Both the position numbers and the translations under genes were made by a program. The notes under the pieces were generated by a model. That model was not told the DNA's origin, did not search any database, and was given only the letters and a program-made list of their open reading frames with translations. Positions 26,331 through 34,463 of a stretch of 51,345 bases of DNA are shown here, piece after piece (positions within the stretch are counted from its first letter, which is position 1; each line of letters opens with the position of its first letter). The stretch lies in assembly GCA_913041495.1 (NCBI GenBank), contig CAJWHT010000015.1:1-51345 (forward strand), in the 5' to 3' direction. This DNA comes from an uncultured Desulfobacteraceae bacterium. Its GTDB lineage: Bacteria > Desulfobacterota > Desulfobacteria > Desulfobacterales > Desulfobacteraceae.

Positions 26331-27779
26331 ATGACCTTGAAAAACAAGATACAACTGATCACCTACCCGGACTCCCTGGGTGCCAACCTGCCCGAACTCC
26401 ATTACGTTCTCAGAAAATTCTTTGCCAAAGCCATCGGCGGGGTGCATATTCTTCCCTTCTACCCCTCCTCTTCCGACCGGGGATTTGCCCCCAAAACCTA
26501 CGATGAAGTGGACCCGGCCTTCGGCACCTGGGAAGATGTGGAAAAAATCGGCCAGGATTTTGACCTGGTCATTGATTTCATGGTCAACCATATTTCTCGC
26601 CAGTCGGAATTTTTCCAGGACTTTCTTGAAAACGGTTTCCGCAGCGAATACGCGGATATGTTTCTCAGTTTTGATAAACTGTCACCGGACGGCTATGTGG
26701 CCGAAGAAGATCTTAAAAAAGTGTACACCCGAAAGCCCCGGCCCCCCTACCAGAAAATCGAACGCCCCAACGGCACCCTGCAGAAAATCTGGTGCACCTT
26801 TGACTACGAACAGATCGACCTGGATTACGACTCCCCCAAAACCCGGGAGATCATGCGTAAATTCCTCATACGGCTGGCCAGGAACAAACCCAAGATGATC
26901 CGCCTGGACGCCATTGCCTATATCACCATGGAACTGGGCACCAATTGTTTTTTCGTGGAGCCCAAAATCTGGGAGTACCTGGAGTGGTTCGACGATTACG
27001 CCTCGGCCTTTGACACGGAAATCCTTCCCGAGGTCCACGAACACTACTCCTATCAGCTCAAGCTGGCGGAACGGGGGTACTGGTGCTACGACTTTGCCCT
27101 GCCCATGCTGGTGCTCCACGGCCTGTACATGAGCACCACCCGGCGGCTGAAATCCTGGCTGAGAAAATGCCCCCGCAAGCAGATCACCACCCTGGACACC
27201 CACGACGGCATCGGGGTGGTGGATGTGGAAGACCTTTTAAACCAGGATGAAATCGACGATACCCTGAAAACCCTTTATAAAAGGGGCTCCAACGTCAAGG
27301 AAATGTATTCGGGACCCGAATACCAGAACCTGGACATCTACCAGGTCAACTGCACCTATTACTCGGCCCTGGGCTGCAATGACGACGCCTATATCACCGC
27401 CAGAACCATCCAGTTCTTCACCCCGGGCATTCCCCAGGTTTACTACGTGGGCCTGCTGGCCGGGGAAAACGATATCGAACTTGTGGAATCCACCCGTCTG
27501 GGCCGCAACATCAACCGCCACAACTACACCCTGTCCGAAATCCGTGAGGATTTCCAGAAACCCGTGGTCCAGCGCCTGCTAAAACTCATGGAATTTCGAA
27601 ATTCCTACCCGGCCTTCAACGGGGAATTTACCCTCATCAAATCCCCGGATACGGAACTGATCCTGGAATGGTCAAAGAAAAGCTACACGGCCACAGCCTA
27701 TATCGATGTGAAGGCATACACCGTCAAGATCACCTATACGGACCCGGTGGCTTCCAGAACCACGGATTATATCGTTTAA
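26331..27779 (+). CDS. Sucrose phosphorylase (GH13_18)
   Basis: This 482-residue protein catalyses sucrose plus phosphate giving glucose-1-phosphate plus fructose. It carries the GH13 nucleophile aspartate in IRLDAIAY, the acid/base glutamate in EILPEVHEHY and the third aspartate in LDTHDGIGVVD. That motif, together with VNCTYYSALGCNDDAYITA and PGIPQVYYVGLLAG, closely resembles bifidobacterial sucrose phosphorylase. Related GH13_18 enzymes act on glucosylglycerate or sucrose-6'-phosphate, so specificity should be tested, but the SPS and kinase neighbours favour sucrose. It starts two bases after the SPS stop. A 12-base inverted repeat overlaps its last codons. Confidence 0.88.
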   Translation: MTLKNKIQLITYPDSLGANLPELHYVLRKFFAKAIGGVHILPFYPSSSDRGFAPKTYDEVDPAFGTWEDVEKIGQDFDLVIDFMVNHISRQSEFFQDFLENGFRSEYADMFLSFDKLSPDGYVAEEDLKKVYTRKPRPPYQKIERPNGTLQKIWCTFDYEQIDLDYDSPKTREIMRKFLIRLARNKPKMIRLDAIAYITMELGTNCFFVEPKIWEYLEWFDDYASAFDTEILPEVHEHYSYQLKLAERGYWCYDFALPMLVLHGLYMSTTRRLKSWLRKCPRKQITTLDTHDGIGVVDVEDLLNQDEIDDTLKTLYKRGSNVKEMYSGPEYQNLDIYQVNCTYYSALGCNDDAYITARTIQFFTPGIPQVYYVGLLAGENDIELVESTRLGRNINRHNYTLSEIREDFQKPVVQRLLKLMEFRNSYPAFNGEFTLIKSPDTELILEWSKKSYTATAYIDVKAYTVKITYTDPVASRTTDYIV

Positions 27780-27802
27780 CCCTGGAATTGAACGATATAA
27801 TC
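27765..27802 (+). repeat. Perfect 12-base inverted repeat at the operon end
   Basis: GATTATATCGTT (27765-27776) and AACGATATAATC (27791-27802) are perfect reverse complements around a 14-base loop. The left arm covers the last four codons of sucrose phosphorylase. No T-run follows on the plus strand. It may stabilise the transcript end, bind a protein, or act as a weak terminator. Confidence 0.6.
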
Positions 27803-27938
27803 AGACGTTCATAGCGTCGCTAATCCACCGGATAGTGAACGCCCTCGCGGTCATGCCATGTGATGTGAGAATGCGATTAAAAACGATATACAAAAAAACG
27901 TGTTCAGATACATTTTCATGATGGCGGGAATCTGATGC

Positions 27939-27967
27939 TTGACACCGTGGGGCCAAGGGGATACAAT
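27939..27967 (+). promoter_or_regulatory. Near-consensus sigma-70 promoter of the CBM48-phosphorylase pair
   Basis: Perfect TTGACA (27939-27944), a 17-base spacer and TACAAT (27962-27967, five of six) lie 57 bases before the ATG at 28024. This is probably the strongest promoter in the window by eye. Confidence 0.75.
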
Positions 27968-28023
27968 GCCAAACACCATCCCAACATCTCGAAATCATTC
28001 AAAAAAAACATATGGAGGCGAGT

Positions 28024-28329
28024 ATGTTTACCAAACAGTATCTTAAATCCAAAGCCCTGTGCCGTGTAAGGTTCAAACTGTATAAAAAGCAGATCGGATC
28101 GGTGGATAAAGTTCATCTGGTTGGTGAATTCAATGACTGGGACGAAAAGCAAAAACCCATGAAAAAATTGAAAAGCGGGGATTTCTCAGCAGTCATGGAT
28201 CTTAAGCCGGACCGGGCATACCAGTTCAGATATCTGATCGACGATAACCGGTGGCTGAATGACGAAACCGCAGATGCCTATTGCCCGTCCCCGTTTCCCG
28301 GTGTGGAGAACTCGGTAATCACCCTGTAA
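28024..28329 (+). CDS. Stand-alone CBM48 glycogen-binding-like protein
   Basis: This 101-residue protein consists almost entirely of one CBM48 (isoamylase N-terminal, AMPK-beta-like) domain. VHLVGEFNDWDEKQKPMKKL and AYQFRYLIDDNRWLND show the beta-sandwich and the likely glucan-contacting aromatic residues. GGAGG precedes the ATG at 28024; the upstream ATG at 28012 overlaps this site and is unlikely to be used. It has no catalytic domain. It is followed 18 bases later by glycogen phosphorylase and may tether it, or another enzyme, to glycogen, as AMPK-beta does in eukaryotes. Confidence 0.83.
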   Translation: MFTKQYLKSKALCRVRFKLYKKQIGSVDKVHLVGEFNDWDEKQKPMKKLKSGDFSAVMDLKPDRAYQFRYLIDDNRWLNDETADAYCPSPFPGVENSVITL

Positions 28330-28347
28330 ATATGAAGGATTGCTGCG

Positions 28348-30831
28348 GTGGCAGCACCTGAATCAGCAGTCATTACAAAGAACGGAACGACAATGTCTTA
28401 TTTTGACTTTTCAAGTTTTGAGGATTCCTTTCACCAGTACATTAAATATGCGCTTGGCAAAACCCTGGATCAGGCATCCCACAGGGATCTTCTCAATGCC
28501 GTGTCCTATGCTGTCGGACGTTTTTTAATGGATATCCGGTTCGACACCCGGGAGCGGTACCAGCGAAAAGATGTCAAACGTCTGTATTATCTGTCCCTGG
28601 AGTTTCTCATCGGTACGCTGCTGACCAACAATCTGATTAACCTCGGCATCTATAATCAATGCCAAAGATTTTTGCATAAAAAAGGCATCAGTCTTGAAGA
28701 ATTGGTGGATAAGGAACGGGACCCGGCACTTGGCAACGGGGGACTGGGCCGTCTGGCCGCCTGTTTTTTAGATTCTCTGGCAAGCCTGGACATGCCGGGA
28801 TTCGGGGATGGTATCAATTATGACTATGGTTTATTCAAGCAGGTCATCGCAAACGGGTACCAAAAGGAAAAACCCGATTACTGGCCCAACCGCATGTCTC
28901 CCTGGCTGATCCGCCGGTCCGAAAAACGGTATATGGTACCCATATACGGCAAGGTGGACGATTATACAGATCCGAAAGGTGAATACAACCCGACCTGGGC
29001 CGACTGGGGACTGATTCTCGGACGTCCCCATGACATCCTGATTGCCGGATACGGCGGAAGAACCGTTAACAGACTTCGGCTATTCAGTGCGGAAGCTTCG
29101 GAAGATTTCGACATTGCCATCTTTAACGATGGAGATTATTTCAAGGCCGTGGGCAGAAAAATCAAGTCTGAAACTGTTTCCAAAATTCTTTATCCGTCCG
29201 ACTCAAAAGATGTGGGTAAGGAGTTGCGGCTGGTCCAGGAATATTTCCTGGTGGCCTGTGCCCTCAGGGATCTGGTGAGGGCATATGAAGAACGCCATGA
29301 TTCTTTTGAAAATTTCCATGAAAAAAATGCCATCCAACTGAACGACACCCACCCTGCCCTGGCCGTGGCTGAACTGATGCGTATCCTGATCGATGAAAAC
29401 GGAATGGACTGGGAACCGGCCTGGGAAATCACCCACAAAACCCTGGGCTACACCAACCACACCCTGTTGCCAGAGGCGCTTGAAACCTGGCCGGTGGAGA
29501 TCGTCCAGAAGGTGGTCCCCCGGCATATGCAGATTATTTACGAGATCAACCGCCGTTTTCTGGAATCGTTAACCGTCAATCATCCTGACGTCACTGCCCA
29601 GGGAATTTCAAACATGTCCATCATTCAGGAAGGCCAACCGAAACAGGTGCGTATGGCAAATCTGGCCATTATCGGCAGCCATTCGGTAAACGGGGTGGCA
29701 GCCATCCATTCTGAATTGGTGAAAACAAGACTGGTGCCTGATTTTTATAGGATTTGGCCTGAAAAGTTCAACAACAAAACCAACGGGGTTTCCCCACGAC
29801 GGTGGATTGCAGCCTGCAACCCGAGGTTGGCCGCTTTTATCAACGAGACCATTGGACGACGGTGGCTGTCGGATCTGGAACGGATATGGGAACTGGAAGC
29901 CTTTGAAAATGATCCCGGCTTTTTGGATCGGCTGTCACAAATCAAGCTAGAAAATAAGAAGGATCTGGCCGCCTACATTAAAAAAATCGTGTTCCAGACC
30001 GTTGACCCCTACTCTATTTTTGATATCCATACCAAACGGATACATGAATACAAACGTCAACTGCTTAATGTGCTGCATATCATTTACCTGTATATTCTGG
30101 TCAAAGAAGACAAAAAGGATATCGGGCACCCGAGAACCTTTATCTTTTCGGGAAAAGCTGCCCCGGGTTACCATCAGGCCAAATTAGTCATCAAACTGAT
30201 CCATTCCGTGGCCGCCGTGGTAAATGCCGATCCCCAGGTCAACGCCCTTATCCGTGTGATTTTCCTGCCGGATTACCGGGTGACGCTGGCAGAGAAGATT
30301 ATCCCGGCCGCAGATGTCAGCGAGCAGATTTCCACGGCCGGCATGGAAGCCTCCGGCACCGGGAACATGAAATTTGCCATGAACGGTGCACTGACCGTGG
30401 GGACTTTGGACGGTGCCAATATCGAAATTGCGGACCAGGTTAAAGCGGACAATATATATATCTTCGGACTCACTGTCGATCAGGTTGAAACCCTGCGCCC
30501 CCACTACGAGCCCAACCGGTACAGCGAAAAAGATCCGGTATTGAAACGGGTCATCAAGGCCCTTTACTCCAACCGGTTCTGTCCGAATGAACCGGGGATT
30601 TTCAAGCCCATCGTCAGCCAGATACTTGCAAGAAATGAACAATATCTTCATCTGGCGGATTTTGCCGATTATGCCCGGGCCCAAAGACAGATCGGCCAGG
30701 ATTTTCAGGATCAGAAAAAGTGGCAGTCCATGTCACTCAAAAACATATCCCGTACAGGAACCTTCTCCAGCGACCGGGCCATCAGGCAGTATGCCGATGA
30801 CATCTGGCGCATTCAGTCCCAGACGGATTAA
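28348..30831 (+). CDS. glgP: Glycogen/alpha-glucan phosphorylase (GlgP, GT35)
   Basis: This 827-residue classical glycogen phosphorylase releases glucose-1-phosphate from alpha-1,4-glucan. The pyridoxal-phosphate site EASGTGNMKFAMNGALTVGT lies near residue 670, with its lysine forming the Schiff base, and DPALGNGGLGRLAACFLDSL marks the glucan site near 130. The GTG at 28348 has AAGGA at good spacing; an in-frame ATG at 28393 (MSYFDFSS) is an alternative start. The gene ends in the sequence TTAA, which also holds the stop of glgB on the other strand, so the two genes overlap by three bases tail to tail. Confidence 0.93.
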   Translation: MAAPESAVITKNGTTMSYFDFSSFEDSFHQYIKYALGKTLDQASHRDLLNAVSYAVGRFLMDIRFDTRERYQRKDVKRLYYLSLEFLIGTLLTNNLINLGIYNQCQRFLHKKGISLEELVDKERDPALGNGGLGRLAACFLDSLASLDMPGFGDGINYDYGLFKQVIANGYQKEKPDYWPNRMSPWLIRRSEKRYMVPIYGKVDDYTDPKGEYNPTWADWGLILGRPHDILIAGYGGRTVNRLRLFSAEASEDFDIAIFNDGDYFKAVGRKIKSETVSKILYPSDSKDVGKELRLVQEYFLVACALRDLVRAYEERHDSFENFHEKNAIQLNDTHPALAVAELMRILIDENGMDWEPAWEITHKTLGYTNHTLLPEALETWPVEIVQKVVPRHMQIIYEINRRFLESLTVNHPDVTAQGISNMSIIQEGQPKQVRMANLAIIGSHSVNGVAAIHSELVKTRLVPDFYRIWPEKFNNKTNGVSPRRWIAACNPRLAAFINETIGRRWLSDLERIWELEAFENDPGFLDRLSQIKLENKKDLAAYIKKIVFQTVDPYSIFDIHTKRIHEYKRQLLNVLHIIYLYILVKEDKKDIGHPRTFIFSGKAAPGYHQAKLVIKLIHSVAAVVNADPQVNALIRVIFLPDYRVTLAEKIIPAADVSEQISTAGMEASGTGNMKFAMNGALTVGTLDGANIEIADQVKADNIYIFGLTVDQVETLRPHYEPNRYSEKDPVLKRVIKALYSNRFCPNEPGIFKPIVSQILARNEQYLHLADFADYARAQRQIGQDFQDQKKWQSMSLKNISRTGTFSSDRAIRQYADDIWRIQSQTD

Positions 30832-32879
30832 CGATATATAAGCACCATAGCACACCGGCTGGGCAGATACAGACTCAGGCAATTTCTGTCATCTTTTGTG
30901 AAGACCGTAAAATGGATCTGACCCGGGGTCAGTCTTTGCATCCCGCAGAACCGTTTCTCGTCCGTATCCAGAATCATTTCATACTTTCCGGCAGGGGCGT
31001 CAATCCGGTAATCGTTAAACGATTTGGCCGGATGAAAGTTGAATATAAAGATCAGATTTTGGCGTTGAAAGGCCAGTATTTTATCATCCTCGTGGATGTA
31101 TAAGAGTCTGGAGGAGGCGTCCCCGGAGAACAGGTCTTGTTGCACTGCCAGGGCAATCATTTGGCGGTCAAACTCAAATAATCCGCAATAGTATAGGGTG
31201 GGATCATACTTAAGGGACCACTGGCGCCGGGCGTAGGTGTATGAATAACCGTTCCCGGGTGAGGGGAAATCCACCCATTCCGGATGGCCGAATTCGTTTC
31301 CCATAAATGTGAGATATCCTTTGTGGGCGGTTCCCAGGGTTACCAGCCGGATCATTTTATGCAGTGCCACGGCCCGCAGCGTTTCAGCACTGGTATCGCT
31401 GATCTGCATGCCCGTGTAGATCCGTTCCCCCATCAGGCGCATCATCAGGGTCTGGTCACCCACCAGGGCCTGGTCATGGCATTCCACGTAACTGATGGTC
31501 TTTTCTTCGGTTCTGTGCCGGATCAGTTCAAACCAGATGGTTCCCAAGTGCCAGTCTTCATCCCTGACCTCTTTGAGTAACCGGATCCACATGTCGGCTA
31601 TTCCCATGGCAAACCGCAGGTCAAATCCGGTACCGCCAACGGCTTTCGGGGCGGCAAGACCGGGATAGCCGCTGACATCCTCTGCAATGGTGATGGCACG
31701 GGAAGAAATAGAATGCACCAGGTCATTGGCCATAAAAAGGTAATTTAAGGCATCCTGGTCCACATCGTCTCCAAAGTAATCTGCATACCGGGTAAAGTCA
31801 CGGCCCAGTCCATGGTCATGAAAAAGCATGGAAGTAACACCGTCGAACCTGAAGCCGTCCACCCTGAATTCTTCCATAAAAAATCTCAGGTTGGACAACA
31901 AAAAATTCAGAACCTGAGGTTTCCCATAGTCAAAACATCTTGAGTCCCAGAGTTTGTGGTGTCCCCGGTCCTTACCGTGGAAGAACTGAAAATCGGTGCC
32001 GTCGAACCGGGACAGCCCTTCCACTTCATTTTTGACGCTGTGGGAATGGACGATATCCACAAGAACGCGGATGTCCATGCCGTGGGCCATGTCAATGAGA
32101 TACTTTAAATCATCCGGAGTTCCGAACCGGGAAGAAGGTGCGAAGAAACTGGAGACATGGTAGCCGAATGACCCATAATAGGGATGTTCCTGAACAGCCA
32201 TCAACAGCAGGGTGTTGTATCCGGCATGCACTATTTTGGGCAGAAGATGCTCAGCAAACTCCACCCAGGTACCGATCCGACCCTCTTCAAGTGCCATGCC
32301 CGGATGGGCCTCGTAAACCAGAAGCGGAGCCTTAGGCGGAATAAAATGGTCCGTCTGCCAGTGATAAGCTTTATTTGGTGCCCAGACTTGGGCGTTGAAA
32401 ATCAGGGTGCCGGGGTCCTGAACCACCCGTGTGGCTGCCGTGGGAATCCGGTCTGATTCACCGCCATCCCAGACCATCCAAAGCCGGTACAGTCCCTTAT
32501 GGGCAAAACAATGCTCCGGGAACCGGCCTTCAAAAATTCCTGCTTCGCCTGTTCTTGTCAGGGCCCAATCATCCGACGGTTTCCATTGGTTGGCGGGGCA
32601 GAGGATAAATATACCGGTGGCATTGGGCGCCCACTCCCGGAATACCCAGGTTTTGCCCGACCGGTGCAGTCCGAACCTGTTATGATAGTCTGCGGCACTC
32701 TGCCATGACCGACCTTGCGTAAATTGTTGAGACGTTTTGCGGGCCTTTGACAATCGGGACTGGATGATTTCGACAAAGGGCTCAAGCCAGGGATCGTCAA
32801 ACAAACCGGCATTGCCATACGGAATCCGGTCCGCCCTGTTTTTATCAGACAAGGAATGGCCTTTTGAGCATCTTTTCAT
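30828..32879 (-). CDS. glgB: 1,4-alpha-glucan branching enzyme, eukaryote-like GH13_8
   Basis: This enzyme introduces alpha-1,6 branches into glycogen. The 683 residues (from ATG 32879) begin with a CBM48 domain (about 55-150), then a GH13 barrel. MAVQEHPYYGSFGYHVSSFF, FDGVTSMLFHD (nucleophile aspartate) and ITIAEDVSG (acid/base glutamate) all match the GH13_8 subfamily of eukaryotic and some bacterial branching enzymes, and not the E. coli GH13_9 type. The gene overlaps the end of glgA, so its start is uncertain. A TTG at 32852 with AAAGG upstream, overlapping the glgA stop, is an alternative. Both arrangements suggest translational coupling. Confidence 0.9.
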   Translation of the reverse strand: MKRCSKGHSLSDKNRADRIPYGNAGLFDDPWLEPFVEIIQSRLSKARKTSQQFTQGRSWQSAADYHNRFGLHRSGKTWVFREWAPNATGIFILCPANQWKPSDDWALTRTGEAGIFEGRFPEHCFAHKGLYRLWMVWDGGESDRIPTAATRVVQDPGTLIFNAQVWAPNKAYHWQTDHFIPPKAPLLVYEAHPGMALEEGRIGTWVEFAEHLLPKIVHAGYNTLLLMAVQEHPYYGSFGYHVSSFFAPSSRFGTPDDLKYLIDMAHGMDIRVLVDIVHSHSVKNEVEGLSRFDGTDFQFFHGKDRGHHKLWDSRCFDYGKPQVLNFLLSNLRFFMEEFRVDGFRFDGVTSMLFHDHGLGRDFTRYADYFGDDVDQDALNYLFMANDLVHSISSRAITIAEDVSGYPGLAAPKAVGGTGFDLRFAMGIADMWIRLLKEVRDEDWHLGTIWFELIRHRTEEKTISYVECHDQALVGDQTLMMRLMGERIYTGMQISDTSAETLRAVALHKMIRLVTLGTAHKGYLTFMGNEFGHPEWVDFPSPGNGYSYTYARRQWSLKYDPTLYYCGLFEFDRQMIALAVQQDLFSGDASSRLLYIHEDDKILAFQRQNLIFIFNFHPAKSFNDYRIDAPAGKYEMILDTDEKRFCGMQRLTPGQIHFTVFTKDDRNCLSLYLPSRCAMVLIYR

Positions 32880-34344
32880 ACAGGTTGATATACCCTTCCG
32901 CACACCGGCTGTGGTTGAATTCAAGCACGGACTCAATCATGATCCGTTTAATCTGGCGTTCTTTTTCATCAGGGTCCAGGGCAAAAAAGTCCATGGCCCG
33001 GTCAACGGCCCAATTGAGTCCTGACAGATCATGGACATTAAAAAGGAACCCGTTGCCCGAATCGTTTTCCGCTTTCAAAGAGCGGACCGTATCATGGAGT
33101 CCTCCCGTGTCAAAAACAATGGGCAGGCTGCCGTATATGGGTCCGATCATCTGGGGCAAGCCGCAGGGTTCAAAAGAAGAGGGCATGAGTACAAAATCGC
33201 TGGCGGCAAATGCCTGGTGGGATAAGTTTTCGTTAAAGCCCCAGACACTGATGCGTTTACCCAGACCATGAAACCGGACGATGTCGTGAAAGTGTTTCTG
33301 ATACTGTCCGTCCGCCACCGATATGATCTGAATCCCTGAGTCCCAGTGGCGGGAGATCATGTCGTACATGCTCCCGGCCAAAAGCTGACACCCCTTCTGG
33401 ACCGGGTCCAGGCGGGAGGGCCAAAAAAACAGCGGGGCCTCCGGGTTCAATTCAAGGTCAACGGTTTTCTGCAGAAAGGCTTTATTCTCCCGCTTCATGG
33501 CCCGGTGGTTTTTAGGGCCGAAATTATGCCGGATCATATGGTCAACGGCCGGATTGAACTCAGGTTCCGGTGCGTTTAATATCCCGGTGGCGCATCCAGC
33601 CTCATACTTGTGGGCCAATTCCGTCTGCAGGTCGGAAGGAACAAATGGGTGGCGGTTTTCCACGATCTCCTTTAAAAAAGTGGGGCTCACCGTGTTTACA
33701 TAATGGGCGGAGAAGATCCCGGATGCCAGAAAATCCACCCGGTTTGTGCTCCAGCTCTCCTCATAGCTGTGGGGGGGCTGCTTAAAGAACAGCCATTGCC
33801 AGAAACTTGCGGCATCAATTCCCCTGTCCTCAATTTCCGCAAGTGTGGAGGTCATGGTATGAATATTGTGGATGGTAAACAAGCAGGGTATTTCATACTG
33901 CCTGGCCATGGCCGGAATCAGGCCGGTCATCCAGTCGTTGCAATGGATAATATCCGGTTCCACCCGGGGAATGATATTGTTGATGACTTCCCGCTGGAAA
34001 GCCAGAGAAACTTTCAGGTCTTTATCCGAGTACCCTGAGTAGACACTTTCCATGTAAAGAAAAGCGCGGTCCGCAGCCAGATGAATGCGTTCCTCATCCA
34101 GACGATTTCTGATTTTGGCAAGTTCCCGGTTATGCTTCAAGGTGGAATACCCGTTGTAAATGGATTTGTAATCGGGAAGCGCCACATGGACATCACATCT
34201 TAAATCAAACAGGGCACTGATCAAAGCGGCAGAGACATCAGCCAGCCCCCCGGCCTTGGCCGAGTAATTGGTACCCGGCCCCATATCTTCGGGCAGGTAT
34301 GTGGCTTCAGGTGTGACAATCAGTATTCTTGGCTTAACAGACAT
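32845..34344 (-). CDS. glgA: Glycogen synthase (GlgA, GT5)
   Basis: This protein of 499 residues transfers glucose from a nucleotide sugar to the end of an alpha-1,4-glucan. The donor loop KAGGLADV lies at about residue 31, after PRILIVTPEATYLPEDMG. Family features HCNDWMTGLIP and SSFEPCGLPQMIGPIYGSLP (the EX7E-like region) are present. GT5 enzymes in bacteria normally use ADP-glucose, but no ADP-glucose pyrophosphorylase gene is in the window. About 120 bases separate it from the second phosphorylase gene upstream. Confidence 0.9.
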   Translation of the reverse strand: MSVKPRILIVTPEATYLPEDMGPGTNYSAKAGGLADVSAALISALFDLRCDVHVALPDYKSIYNGYSTLKHNRELAKIRNRLDEERIHLAADRAFLYMESVYSGYSDKDLKVSLAFQREVINNIIPRVEPDIIHCNDWMTGLIPAMARQYEIPCLFTIHNIHTMTSTLAEIEDRGIDAASFWQWLFFKQPPHSYEESWSTNRVDFLASGIFSAHYVNTVSPTFLKEIVENRHPFVPSDLQTELAHKYEAGCATGILNAPEPEFNPAVDHMIRHNFGPKNHRAMKRENKAFLQKTVDLELNPEAPLFFWPSRLDPVQKGCQLLAGSMYDMISRHWDSGIQIISVADGQYQKHFHDIVRFHGLGKRISVWGFNENLSHQAFAASDFVLMPSSFEPCGLPQMIGPIYGSLPIVFDTGGLHDTVRSLKAENDSGNGFLFNVHDLSGLNWAVDRAMDFFALDPDEKERQIKRIMIESVLEFNHSRCAEGYINLYEKMLKRPFLV

Positions 34345-34463
34345 GGCTTATTTTTCCGTATTGCTTTTGCATAAGGCAGCTAAAGGTAAACACGTTACCC
34401 AATTCGAATGTTAAAATCCGGACAAACAGCCGACCTTGTGCAGGGTTGTAAAAGTCATGTTTC

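Noticed and set aside
27801-27998. Short minus-strand frame in the gap after sucrose phosphorylase
   Set aside because: It lies over the promoter of the CBM48 gene and has no ribosome-binding site.
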